DNA from: Microcella frigidaquae
GTDB lineage: Bacteria > Actinomycetota > Actinomycetes > Actinomycetales > Microbacteriaceae
NCBI RefSeq assembly: GCF_014200395.1
Contig: NZ_JACHBS010000001.1
Span: 1,426,001-1,490,000 of the forward strand
Direction: 5' to 3'
Length of the DNA: 64,000 nt
Below, piece after piece: positions 1 through 7,762 of the stretch (position 1 is the first letter of the stretch; each line of letters opens with the position of its first letter). The notes under the pieces are model-generated. The model was given only the letters and a program-made list of their open reading frames with translations. It ran no database searches and had not been told where the DNA came from. The position numbers and the translations under genes are program-made.

Positions 1-711
1 GATCACGAACGGGTCGAAGATCATCGTCGCGGTCGAGCCGGTCTGACGGCGCTGCCCGTTGACGTCGAGCCACATGCCGAGGTCCATCACGTCGTCGAGC
101 TCGTCGGGAGTCGCGAGCCACGGCCCGGCCGGGTTGAACGTCTCGGCCGACTTGCCCTTCGCCCACTGTCCTCCACGCTCGATCTGGAAGGCCCGCTCGC
201 TCACGTCGTTGACGACGAGATAGCCAGCGATGTGGTCCTTCGCCTGCTCGGGGCTGTCGAGGTAGCTCGTGCGCGCCCCGATGACGATGCCGAGCTCGAC
301 CTCCCAGTCGAGCTTGGTCGCCCCACGCGGCATACGGACGTCGTCGTCCGGCCCCACGAGGGTGTTCGGGCTCTTGGTGAAGAGAATCGGCTCCTCGGGC
401 ACCGGCATGCCCGACTCCGCCGCGTGGTCCGAGTAGTTCAGCCCGATGCAGAGGATCTGATGCGGGCGCGCGATCGGGGCGCCGATGCGCTCGCGCGTTC
501 CGTCCGGCGCGACGAACGGATGGACGGCGCCGGCCGCGACGCGCTCCGCCACGACCTGCTCGAGACCGAGCATCCCGCCCCCGGTGCTCGCGGCGCCGAA
601 GAAGCGCTCGTCGAAGTCGGGCGTGACATCGGAGACGTCGACGTAGTGGGTCTCGTCGACGCGCACGACAGGCTTCTCGTGGCCCGCCGGGCCGAGGCGC
701 ATGAGCTTCAT
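1..711 (-). CDS. Fumarylacetoacetate hydrolase family protein (3' end outside window)
   Basis: The 237 visible codons encode an FAH-fold enzyme that hydrolyses or isomerises 2-oxo/2,4-dioxo acids using a divalent metal. Visible FAH features are the LNYSDHAAESG stretch near residue 92, the metal-ligand segment DWEVELGIVIG near residue 136, and NDVSERA downstream. The start is the ATG at 711, preceded by AAGGAA six bases upstream. It lies 44 bp after an SDR gene on the same strand. That SDR + FAH pairing is known from non-phosphorylative sugar-acid (for example L-fuconate) and aromatic catabolism. The family is clear; the substrate is inference. The C-terminus is cut by the window edge. Confidence 0.85.
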   Translation of the reverse strand, partial: MKLMRLGPAGHEKPVVRVDETHYVDVSDVTPDFDERFFGAASTGGGMLGLEQVVAERVAAGAVHPFVAPDGTRERIGAPIARPHQILCIGLNYSDHAAESGMPVPEEPILFTKSPNTLVGPDDDVRMPRGATKLDWEVELGIVIGARTSYLDSPEQAKDHIAGYLVVNDVSERAFQIERGGQWAKGKSAETFNPAGPWLATPDELDDVMDLGMWLDVNGQRRQTGSTATMIFDPFVI

Positions 712-732
712 CGCAGTTCCTTGGATTCGGGA

Positions 733-748
733 GTCTCCCGGTGGAGAC
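733..748 (-). other. Small hairpin between SDR and FAH genes
   Basis: A 6-bp perfect stem (gtctcc/ggagac) with a cggt tetraloop lies in the 44-bp gap between the SDR stop and the FAH ribosome binding site. There is no T-run, so a processing or mRNA-stability site fits at least as well as a terminator. Confidence 0.35.
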
Positions 749-755
749 CCGTCGA

Positions 756-1457
756 CTAGTAGGTGGCGCGGCCGCCGCTGAGGTCGTAGACAGCGCCGGT
801 CGAGAAGCTGACGCGGTCGGAGGTGAGGAAGGCGACGAGCTCGGCGAACTCCTCGGGCCGGCCGACGCGCTTCATGGGGATCAGGTCGGTGATGTACTGC
901 AGCACGGCCGGATCGGTCTTGGCGTTGAGAGGAGTCGCCAGCACGGCCGGCGCGATGACGTTGACGAGCACACCGGTCTGAGCGAGCTCTTTGCCGATCG
1001 ACTTGGTGAGTGCGATGACCGCGCCCTTGGTGGCCGAGTAGGCGGCGAGGTTCGGGTTGCCGTCCTTGCCCGCCATCGACGCGACGGTGACGATCCGGCC
1101 CCAGCCCTTCGCGACCATGCCCGGGGCGAAGGCGCGGATGCTCGCCACCGTTCCCATGACGTTCACGTCGATCGTGCGGCGCCACTCGTCGGCCGTGGTC
1201 TCGAGCAGCGGCCTGTTGGGCCCCACGATGCCGGCGCAGGTGACGAGGATGTCGACGGGCCCGACCCGCTCGGCAACGGCAGCGACCGCCGCGTCGTCGC
1301 TGATGTCGAGCTGATGGTGGTCGGCGGCGTGCGGATCGCCCTCGCTCGCGGCGGCGAGGTCGAGCGTGTGGACGCGGATGCCGTCGGCGCGCAGCCGCTC
1401 GGCCGTCGCGGCACCGAGGCCGCTCAGTCCTCCGGTGACGATCGCGGTGCGGGTCAT
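756..1457 (-). CDS. SDR family NAD(P)-dependent oxidoreductase
   Basis: A 233-residue classical short-chain dehydrogenase. The Rossmann motif TGGLSGLG is at residues 8-15, CAG at 74-76 replaces the usual NNAG, and the catalytic residues are Ser127, Tyr140 and Lys144 (YSATK). The stretch before the tyrosine (MAGKDGNPN) resembles sugar-acid and 3-oxoacyl dehydrogenases. It oxidises or reduces an alcohol/ketone in the cytoplasm. The FAH gene follows on the same strand, suggesting a dehydrogenase-hydrolase pathway such as 2-keto-3-deoxy-sugar acid breakdown (inference). TATGAT lies seven bases before the ATG, so the mRNA is probably leaderless. Confidence 0.85.
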   Translation of the reverse strand: MTRTAIVTGGLSGLGAATAERLRADGIRVHTLDLAAASEGDPHAADHHQLDISDDAAVAAVAERVGPVDILVTCAGIVGPNRPLLETTADEWRRTIDVNVMGTVASIRAFAPGMVAKGWGRIVTVASMAGKDGNPNLAAYSATKGAVIALTKSIGKELAQTGVLVNVIAPAVLATPLNAKTDPAVLQYITDLIPMKRVGRPEEFAELVAFLTSDRVSFSTGAVYDLSGGRATY

Positions 1458-1464
1458 GCGTTAG

Positions 1465-1509
1465 ATCATACCTATTGCGGGCATCCGGGGCGGGTGCGGG
1501 TCGTAGTCT
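1465..1509. promoter_or_regulatory. Divergent leaderless promoter pair
   Basis: Reading left, TATGAT (1470-1465) stands seven bases before the SDR start. Reading right, TAGTCT (1504-1509) stands six bases before the ATG at 1516. Neither gene has a Shine-Dalgarno sequence in this 58-bp gap. The spacing places both transcription starts on or next to the start codon. Confidence 0.6.
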
Positions 1510-1515
1510 CATCCC

Positions 1516-2436
1516 ATGGAGTACTGCGTCTTCACCGAGCCCCAGCAGGGCGCCAGCTACGACACGATCGTCGCGCACGCGCAGCGGGCTGAAGCGCTCG
1601 GCTTCCACGGCTGGTTTCGCAGCGACCACTACCTCGTGATGGGTGACGACGACGGCCTGCCCGGACCGACCGACGCCTGGACCACTCTGGCCGGGCTCGC
1701 TCGCGAGACGTCGACGATCCGCCTCGGCACGCTCGTCAGCTCGGCGACGCACCGGCACCCCGGCATCCTCGCCGTGCAGGTCGCGCAGGTCGACCAGATG
1801 TCGCACGGGCGCATCGAGTTCGGCCTCGGAACCGGCTGGTACGAGCGCGAGCACGAGGCCTTCGGTATCCCCTTCCCCGACAAGAGGTTCGGGATGCTCG
1901 AGGAGCAGCTCGCCATCGTGACCGGCTACTGGGCCACCCCCGACGGCGCCACCTTCTCGTTCGAGGGCGACCACTACACGCTCGTCGATGTGCCCGCCCT
2001 GCCGAAGATCGTGCAGGAGCGCATGCCCGTCATCGTCGGCGGCGGCGGGCCGCGCAAGACCCCGCGCCTCGCCGCGCTCTACGCCACCGAGTTCAACATC
2101 GGCTTCCGCACCCTTGAGGGCTTCGCCGAGGTCTACGACAACGTGCGCGCCGTGTGCGCGGAGGAGGGTCGCGACCCGGCCACGCTGAAACTCTCCGCCG
2201 CCTGGCGCACCGTCGTCGCCACTGACCAGGCGGAACTCGACCGCCGGCTGAACGCGAACGGCGCAAGCGACAACGACAACGAGCGACGCCTCGTCGGAAC
2301 GCCCGAGGTCGTGGCGGAGAAGCTGCGGGCGCTGCGCGACCTCGGAGTCGACCGCGTGTATCTGCAGGTGACCGACCTCTCCGATCTCGACCATCTCGAC
2401 CTCATCGCCGCTGAAGTCCTGCCGCGCCTGGCCTGA
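1516..2436 (+). CDS. LLM class F420-dependent oxidoreductase
   Basis: A 306-residue luciferase-like TIM-barrel flavin/F420 enzyme. GFHGWFRSDHY near residue 29, the signature from VDQMSHGRIEFGLG (92-105) through GWYEREHEAFG, and IVGGGGPRKTPRLA near 175 match the actinobacterial F420-dependent LLM subfamily (TIGR03560 type). It would oxidise or reduce an unknown small molecule with coenzyme F420. The ATG at 1516 is preceded by TAGTCT six bases upstream with no Shine-Dalgarno, so it is probably leaderless. It is 10 bp ahead of the serine hydrolase gene, likely co-transcribed. FMN rather than F420 use cannot be excluded from sequence. Confidence 0.85.
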   Translation: MEYCVFTEPQQGASYDTIVAHAQRAEALGFHGWFRSDHYLVMGDDDGLPGPTDAWTTLAGLARETSTIRLGTLVSSATHRHPGILAVQVAQVDQMSHGRIEFGLGTGWYEREHEAFGIPFPDKRFGMLEEQLAIVTGYWATPDGATFSFEGDHYTLVDVPALPKIVQERMPVIVGGGGPRKTPRLAALYATEFNIGFRTLEGFAEVYDNVRAVCAEEGRDPATLKLSAAWRTVVATDQAELDRRLNANGASDNDNERRLVGTPEVVAEKLRALRDLGVDRVYLQVTDLSDLDHLDLIAAEVLPRLA

Positions 2437-2446
2437 GGGAGCATCC

Positions 2447-3463
2447 ATGACCGCCACCACCGCCTTCGGCACCGCCGCCGACTGGACCCGCCGCCACGTC
2501 GACGCCGGCCGCCTGCCCGTCGCCGTGCTCGCCATCGCCGACGTGAACGGCGTCGTCGACATGGCCGCGTTCGGCACCGACCCGGTCAGCGGCCGCACCG
2601 CGCACGTCGACGACCGCTTCGCCCTGTACTCGGTGACGAAGCCGCTCGTCGCCCTCACCGCGATGCGGGCCGTCGAGCGCGGACTGCTCACCACCGAGAC
2701 CCCGCTGCGGGATGCCCTGCCCGGGTTCGGCAGCGCCGAGGTCACCCTGGCGCACCTCACGAGCCACACTTCGGGGGTCGCCGACGTCGTACTCGAGGGC
2801 GGTCCGACTCCGTTCTCGCACGGACGGGCAACGACGGTGCGCGAGGCGCTCGAGCGGGCGCCGCTCGACTTCGCGCCCGGCACCGCGCGCCGCTACACGA
2901 ACCTCACCTGGGAGGGCGTCGCGGCGCTCATCGAGCACGCCACCGGCCGCGCCTTCGAGCAGGAGTTCGCCGACATGGCCGCGAGCGTCGGGGCCGAGGG
3001 GCTCTCGTTCGACACCGACGACGTCCACCACATCCACGCCGCCGAGCGCTACGGGCACGACCCGGCCGGGCTGTTCGCCCTGCGGCACCCGGCGGCCGGT
3101 GCGGCCGCCCGCGCCGCCGACCTGCTCGCCATCGGGCAGTCGCTGCTCGTGGGCGACGACCGCGTCGTGCACCGCATCACCCTCGAGGCGATGCTGCGCC
3201 CGCGCACGAGCGGGCTGACGGTGCTCGACGCCGACCTCACCCGCCACCCGGAGGACTTCGGCATCGGCTTCAACCTGCCGCGCCGGCTCAGCCTGCTCGA
3301 CCACAGCACGTTCGGCCACGAGGGCTGGTGCCGCTCGCAGCTGTGGGTCTCGCGCACTGCCGGCCGCTGCGTCGTGCTGCTGACCAACCGCCTCGACACC
3401 GGTGAGCCCGATGTCGGGGTGCGGATCGACGAGCTGCTGAACGCGGCCTTCACCGGGCGGTGA
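2447..3463 (+). CDS. Serine hydrolase, beta-lactamase/class C-like
   Basis: A 338-residue protein with the serine-hydrolase (beta-lactamase-fold) motifs: SxxK as Ser62-V-T-Lys65, YxN as Tyr150-T-N152, HLTSHTSG near 103-110, and a C-terminal HEGW segment near residue 285. Members include esterases, D-aminopeptidases and DD-peptidases acting through an acyl-serine. No signal peptide or membrane segment is visible, so a cytoplasmic esterase/peptidase is more likely than a true beta-lactamase. It follows the LLM oxidoreductase by 10 bp and overlaps the next hydrolase by GTGA, so the three form an operon. Confidence 0.85.
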   Translation: MTATTAFGTAADWTRRHVDAGRLPVAVLAIADVNGVVDMAAFGTDPVSGRTAHVDDRFALYSVTKPLVALTAMRAVERGLLTTETPLRDALPGFGSAEVTLAHLTSHTSGVADVVLEGGPTPFSHGRATTVREALERAPLDFAPGTARRYTNLTWEGVAALIEHATGRAFEQEFADMAASVGAEGLSFDTDDVHHIHAAERYGHDPAGLFALRHPAAGAAARAADLLAIGQSLLVGDDRVVHRITLEAMLRPRTSGLTVLDADLTRHPEDFGIGFNLPRRLSLLDHSTFGHEGWCRSQLWVSRTAGRCVVLLTNRLDTGEPDVGVRIDELLNAAFTGR

Positions 3464-4143
3464 GCGCGACGGCGATGCCCGGCGAGCGCCCGCACGTGAT
3501 CGTGCTGCCCGGCGGCGGGTACAGCTACCGCGCGGCGCACGAGGGCGAGCCGGTCGCCGAGTGGCTGCGCGGGCTGGGCCTCGACGCGAGCGTGCTCGCC
3601 TACCCCGTGCGCACCCGGCATCCCGGCCCGATCACGGCGTTCCGGATGCGGGCAGCCGAGCTGCGCGCCCAGGGCGTCACCCGGCTCGGCGTGCTGGGTT
3701 TCTCCGCCGGCGGGCACCTGGCCGGCCACGCCGCGGCGCTCGGCCTGGTCGACGCCGCCGTGCTCTGCTACCCGGTGGTGTCGATGATGACGCCGACGCA
3801 CGGCGGCTCGCGCCGCCAGCTTCTCGGCCCCTGGGCACCGCCGTGGGCGCGAGCCGCGACCTCCGTCGAGCGGCTCGTCACGCCCGCGATGCCGCCGACC
3901 TTCGTGTGGCACACCGCGGAGGACGCCTCGGTGCCGCTCGAGCATCCGTACCGCCTCGCTCGGGAGCTCGCCCGCTATGGGATTCCGCACGCGCTGCACG
4001 TGTACCCGAACGGGCGGCACGGGCTCGGGCTCGTGCGGGAGTGCGAGCAGGTCAGCGCCGAGGACGTCGCCGAGGCGGGGGCCGCCGTCGAGTGGACGCG
4101 GAGCTGCGAAGCCTGGCTGCGCGAGCTTGGCTGGATCGCCTAG
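3460..4143 (+). CDS. Alpha/beta hydrolase (carbohydrate esterase-like)
   Basis: A 227-residue alpha/beta hydrolase. The nucleophile elbow is G80-F-Ser82-A-G84, an oxyanion-type LPGGGYS lies near residue 16, and Asp153 and His185 (GRHGLGL) fit the rest of the triad. The order and size resemble acetylxylan-esterase-like (BD-FAE) enzymes that deacylate small esters. The GTG at 3460 overlaps the preceding stop as GTGA, so translation is coupled. The stop overlaps the convergent hydrolase gene by 4 bp. The substrate is unknown. Confidence 0.8.
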   Translation: MSATAMPGERPHVIVLPGGGYSYRAAHEGEPVAEWLRGLGLDASVLAYPVRTRHPGPITAFRMRAAELRAQGVTRLGVLGFSAGGHLAGHAAALGLVDAAVLCYPVVSMMTPTHGGSRRQLLGPWAPPWARAATSVERLVTPAMPPTFVWHTAEDASVPLEHPYRLARELARYGIPHALHVYPNGRHGLGLVRECEQVSAEDVAEAGAAVEWTRSCEAWLRELGWIA

Positions 4144-4982
4144 GGCAGCCGCTGCGCGAGCCAGCGCAGAGCGTCCAGCGCCCCCCGCTGCTCATCCGCG
4201 ATCGCCGCGATGTGCCCGGCACCCGGCAGCGCCCGCAGCTCGGCCGTCGGCAGACGCTGGGCGAGCCAGCGCGCGTGCGCGACCGGCACGACCCGGTCGT
4301 CCTCCCCGTGCACGATCCGCACCGGCGCGGAGATGGCCGAGAGGTCGACCTGCCACGGGGTGACGTAGGCGCGGTCGTCGTCGATGAGTCCGTCCAGGCC
4401 GGCGGCGAGCCCCTCCGCGGCCACCGTTCCGAGCCACCCCCAGGGCCCAGCGAGCGCCGACCAGTCGGCGGCGGTGAAGTCGAGCGGCGCATCCGCGTTC
4501 TCGAACTCGAACCGGCGGCGGTCGTCGACCCCGGCGAGCGCCGCGCGCAGGGCCCCCTCCGAGGTCGGGCCCATCCCGGCGAACCAGTCGAGGTTGTCGG
4601 CGTCGATCGGGGCGAGCGGGCTGATCGCCGCGACCGCGGCGACGCGACCGGGCGCGAGGGCCGCGCAGGCGAGCGCGTGCGGCCCACCGCCCGAGTAGCC
4701 CATGACGGCGAACCGGTCCATCCCCAGCGCGTCCAGCACGGCGAGGGCGTCGGCCGCCGCGTCGGCGATCGACCGGCCGGGATGCGGGCTCGAGCCCCCG
4801 TACCCGCCGCGGTCGAGCGACACCCAGCGCAGCCCGAGCTCGGCGGCCGGAGCGAGCAGAGGCTGCGGCGGGGCCCCGACGTTGGGTGTTCCGTGTTGCC
4901 AGAGCACGACGGCACCCTCGCCGCCCGTGTCATAGGCGTGCACGGTGCGGCCGTCGGGTCGCGTCAGGTCAAGCTCGTGCAC
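4140..4982 (-). CDS. Alpha/beta hydrolase
   Basis: A 280-residue alpha/beta hydrolase of the classical fold. HG oxyanion loop (LWQHGTPN near 28), SLDRGGYGGS near 56-64, nucleophile GYSGG with Ser97, an acid segment HGEDDRVVP near residue 220, and C-terminal GAGH histidine are all in order. No signal peptide, so it acts in the cytoplasm. Its 3' end overlaps the convergent hydrolase by 4 bp. It cannot be assigned to esterase, haloalkane dehalogenase or proline iminopeptidase subgroups from motifs alone. Confidence 0.8.
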   Translation of the reverse strand: MHELDLTRPDGRTVHAYDTGGEGAVVLWQHGTPNVGAPPQPLLAPAAELGLRWVSLDRGGYGGSSPHPGRSIADAAADALAVLDALGMDRFAVMGYSGGGPHALACAALAPGRVAAVAAISPLAPIDADNLDWFAGMGPTSEGALRAALAGVDDRRRFEFENADAPLDFTAADWSALAGPWGWLGTVAAEGLAAGLDGLIDDDRAYVTPWQVDLSAISAPVRIVHGEDDRVVPVAHARWLAQRLPTAELRALPGAGHIAAIADEQRGALDALRWLAQRLP

Positions 4983-5008
4983 GGTCGCCTAAGCGCCGGC
5001 AGGGCCGC

Positions 5009-6250
5009 TCACGGCAGCGGGCCGAGCAGGTCGGCCGCGACGGTCGCGTGCACGGCCTCCGGGTCGCTCGGGTGATAGATGCCCGCGAGCACATCGCGCT
5101 GCAGACGGCTCAGCTCGGCGGTGGTGCGGTAGGCGCCGCCGCCTGCGATGCGCATCGCCTGGTCGACGACGTGCCGGGCGGTCTCGACGCTGCGGTGCTT
5201 GAGCCCCGCCAGGTCGCGGTGCCACCGCGCACCCCGGTCGACGCCGTGGTCGCGGTCGTGCACGACGGCGGCGAGCTGCGGGGTGAGGGCATCGAGCGCG
5301 AGCGCCGCATCCGCAATGCGCCAGCGGATGTCGGGGTCGTGCGCCTGCGGGGCTCCGCCGTTCTTGAGGCTCGTGCGGCGGTGCGCGCTCTCGACGGCGA
5401 GCTCGAGCGCCCGGTCGGCCAGCCCCGCGTAGACGGCAGCCATGAGGGTCAGGAAGTTGGCCGAGATCGCGAGCAGGAACGGATCGGCCGTCGGCCCGAC
5501 CGGCAGGATGCGCGACACGTGCTCGTCGGCGATGAACGCCGCCTCGAGGCGAGTGGTGTGGCTCTGCGTGGCGCGCATGCCGAGGGTGTTCCAGTCGGGG
5601 GTGACCGTGACGCCGGGCGCGGGGTGAGGCTCGAAGCGCTCAGGGGTCGACGGCGGGGCGTCGCGCAGGAGGAAGCCGTGGATGATGCGCGGGTCGGTGC
5701 CGGCGGGGCCGGTCTCGGCCGGGTGGGCGCCGTCGGCCGGGCCGCCCGCCGGCTCGTGCCGGGCGAGCACCCCGAGCCGCGTCCACGCCGGGCTGAGACT
5801 TGTGAAGATCTTCGTGCCGGTGACCGCCCAGCCGCCCCGCCCGTCGGAACGCTCTCCCGGCTCGACCCGCTCGGCCCGCGTCACCGAATCGGTCATGACG
5901 CGGTCGTTGCCCGCCTCGCTGATCGCGAAGGCGAAGAGCTCGCCGGCCGCGCAGTCGTCGAGCACCCACTGCACGCTGTCGTCGCCTGCGGCGACGAGAT
6001 CGCGCGCGACGCCCATCCAGACCAGGTGCATGGTGAGCCCCAGCGCCGTCGCGGGCGCGTGGGCGGCGAGCAGCCGCTGGTCGGCGGATGCCGCGCTCAG
6101 GCTGCGCGGACGCAGATAGCCCGCCTCCCGCAGCTCGGCGAGATCCTCGAAGAAGAAGCCGTTCGCCGCGTCGTAGCCGGGCGCGCGCTCGCGCACCCGG
6201 GCGAGCAGGTCGGGGGTCAGCACGCTCGCCGCACGGTCGCCGCTCGTCAT
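5009..6250 (-). CDS. Acyl-CoA dehydrogenase family flavoprotein
   Basis: A 413-residue protein with the ACAD layout: helical N-terminal domain, central beta domain with WAVTGTKIFTS near residue 145, and C-terminal four-helix domain with the IAGGGAYRT stretch. It would bind FAD and either desaturate an acyl-CoA or, as in the related DszC/HpaB-like branch, act with reduced flavin. The family glutamate base could not be assigned confidently. ATG at 6250 has TAGCGT six bases upstream and no Shine-Dalgarno, indicating a leaderless mRNA. Two 12-14 bp palindromes centred 42 and 94 bases upstream suggest regulated expression, perhaps by substrate. Confidence 0.75.
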   Translation of the reverse strand: MTSGDRAASVLTPDLLARVRERAPGYDAANGFFFEDLAELREAGYLRPRSLSAASADQRLLAAHAPATALGLTMHLVWMGVARDLVAAGDDSVQWVLDDCAAGELFAFAISEAGNDRVMTDSVTRAERVEPGERSDGRGGWAVTGTKIFTSLSPAWTRLGVLARHEPAGGPADGAHPAETGPAGTDPRIIHGFLLRDAPPSTPERFEPHPAPGVTVTPDWNTLGMRATQSHTTRLEAAFIADEHVSRILPVGPTADPFLLAISANFLTLMAAVYAGLADRALELAVESAHRRTSLKNGGAPQAHDPDIRWRIADAALALDALTPQLAAVVHDRDHGVDRGARWHRDLAGLKHRSVETARHVVDQAMRIAGGGAYRTTAELSRLQRDVLAGIYHPSDPEAVHATVAADLLGPLP

Positions 6251-6256
6251 GCCCTC

Positions 6257-6262
6257 ACGCTA
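6257..6262 (-). promoter_or_regulatory. -10 hexamer of ACAD-like gene
   Basis: TAGCGT on the minus strand, six bases before the ATG at 6250, with no ribosome binding site between. The spacing is that of a leaderless promoter. Confidence 0.55.
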
Positions 6263-6285
6263 CTCGCGCTGGCGTGCGAGCCTCC

Positions 6286-6351
6286 TGCCAGATCTGGCAC
6301 CTGTGGGCGCATCATCCCAAGCGCATGCGCCCATACACGCCAGATCTGGCA
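6286..6351 (-). promoter_or_regulatory. Paired palindromic operator upstream of ACAD-like gene
   Basis: A perfect 14-bp palindrome tgccagatctggca (6286-6299) and a second copy with a 12-bp perfect core (6339-6350) have centres 52 bp apart, about five helical turns. Measured from the inferred start at 6250 they are centred at -42 and -94. Between them, tgggcgcat (6303-6311) and atgcgccca (6325-6333) form another inverted repeat, so the whole 66-bp block is roughly symmetric. The layout suits a dimeric regulator binding cooperatively; the regulator is unknown. Confidence 0.6.
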
Positions 6352-6362
6352 CGAGAAGAAGA

Positions 6363-7613
6363 TCACGACAGCGCGTCGGCGAGCGCGCGGATGCCCCGCT
6401 CGACCTCGGCGAAGCTCGTGCTGAGCGGCGAGAGGCCGATGCGCACGCCGCTCGGGTGCCGGAAGTCGGGGATGACCCCGCCCGCCCAGAGCCGCTGCAC
6501 AGCGACGGCCGAGTTGGGGTGGTCGATCGTCAGGTGGCTGCCGCGGCGCGCGGGGTCGCGCGGCGTCGACACCGTCGCGCTCGGGATGAGCGCGTCGACG
6601 AGCTCGATCGCGTAGCTCGTCAACGCGATCGACTTCTCGCGGATCGCCGGCATGCCCGCCGCCTCGATCAGCGTCACCATCTCGGCGAGGGCGACCATGT
6701 TGAGAATGGGCGGCGTTCCGCTGACGAGCGACCCGACGCCGGGCGCCGGGCTGTAGCCCTCGGTCATCGAGAACGGCGCGGCCGCCCCGAGCCAGCCGGG
6801 GATCGGGTTGCGCAGCGACGCGTGGTGCCGCTCGGCGACGTAGACCCACGCCGGGGCACCCGGGCCGCCGTTCAGGTACTTGTACGAGCAGCCGACGGCG
6901 TAGTCGACGCCCCAGGCGTCGAACTCGAGGGGGACGGACCCGACGGCGTGCGAGCAGTCCCACACGACCCGCGCGCCCGCGGCCTGCACCACGCGCGTCA
7001 CCTCGGCCATGTCGGCCCACCAGGCGCTGCGGTAGGCGACCCCGCTGAAGAGGGCGACGATGGTGCGCGGGCCCGCCACCTCGGCGGCGAGTTCGGGGGT
7101 GATGCCAGCGTCGAGCGGAGCATCCACCCACCGCACCGTGAGGTCGTGGTCGGCGGCCAGGCGCTCGACGATGTACCGATCGGTGGGGAACTCATCGGCG
7201 AGCACGACGAGCTCGTCGCGCGCGGGGTCGGCGGCGCGCACGTCGGCGATCGCGGCCCGCAGCAGCTTGAAGATGAGCACGGTGGTCGAGTCGGCGACGA
7301 CCGTCTGACCGGATGCGGCACCGAGGCACGCCGCCCCGATGCGGTCGCCCAGCGCACGCGGGCGGGTGAGCCACAGCTCGTCCCAGCCGCGGATGAGCCG
7401 CCCGGCCCACTCCGCGCGCACGAAGGCGTCGAGGGCGGCGGGCACGCTCGCCACCGGACGCCCGAGCGAGTTGCCGTCGAGGTAGGCGACCAGATCGTCG
7501 CCCGGCACGAAGTGCGCGGTGTAGGCGTCCAGCGGGTCGGCGGCGTCGAGAACGGCGGCGCGGGCGCGCAGCTCGGCGGGGTTCGCTGTTCGCGGGGCGT
7601 CGGCGTCACTCAT
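6363..7613 (-). CDS. kynU: Kynureninase
   Basis: A 416-residue fold-type I PLP enzyme that cleaves kynurenine to anthranilate and alanine in tryptophan catabolism. LDGNSLG (45-51), the phosphate/PLP segment WDCSHAVGS near 218-226, and the PLP lysine Lys245 in CSYKYLNGGPG are diagnostic of kynureninase among class-V aminotransferases. Length matches the family. No kynA or kynB gene is nearby. TAGGCT is six bases before the ATG, consistent with a leaderless mRNA. A long inverted repeat sits just upstream. Confidence 0.92.
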   Translation of the reverse strand: MSDADAPRTANPAELRARAAVLDAADPLDAYTAHFVPGDDLVAYLDGNSLGRPVASVPAALDAFVRAEWAGRLIRGWDELWLTRPRALGDRIGAACLGAASGQTVVADSTTVLIFKLLRAAIADVRAADPARDELVVLADEFPTDRYIVERLAADHDLTVRWVDAPLDAGITPELAAEVAGPRTIVALFSGVAYRSAWWADMAEVTRVVQAAGARVVWDCSHAVGSVPLEFDAWGVDYAVGCSYKYLNGGPGAPAWVYVAERHHASLRNPIPGWLGAAAPFSMTEGYSPAPGVGSLVSGTPPILNMVALAEMVTLIEAAGMPAIREKSIALTSYAIELVDALIPSATVSTPRDPARRGSHLTIDHPNSAVAVQRLWAGGVIPDFRHPSGVRIGLSPLSTSFAEVERGIRALADALS

Positions 7614-7619
7614 GCCGCG

Positions 7620-7625
7620 AGCCTA
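7620..7625 (-). promoter_or_regulatory. -10 hexamer of kynU
   Basis: TAGGCT on the minus strand, six bases before the kynU ATG at 7613. There is no Shine-Dalgarno. Confidence 0.55.
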
Positions 7626-7643
7626 CTCGCGGCCAAACGGCGT

Positions 7644-7699
7644 CGATCGGTCACTCGTTGCTGACGTGTGGCGGTCGGGCCGCAACAAGTGACCGATCG
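7644..7699. promoter_or_regulatory. 18-bp inverted repeat upstream of kynU
   Basis: Arms 7644-7661 and 7682-7699 are complementary at 17 of 18 positions around a 20-base centre. Each arm begins with the self-complementary cgatcg. Seen from kynU the arms cover about -31 to -48 and -69 to -86, the place of an operator. Seen from the ABC ATPase gene they lie 64 bases past its stop, so they could instead be its terminator hairpin. No T-run is present. Confidence 0.5.
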
Positions 7700-7762
7700 G
7701 CGCCCTCGTCCGCACCGCGCAACCGTCGCACCCCTGGGATGCTCGACCGATGGGCGCGCGCG

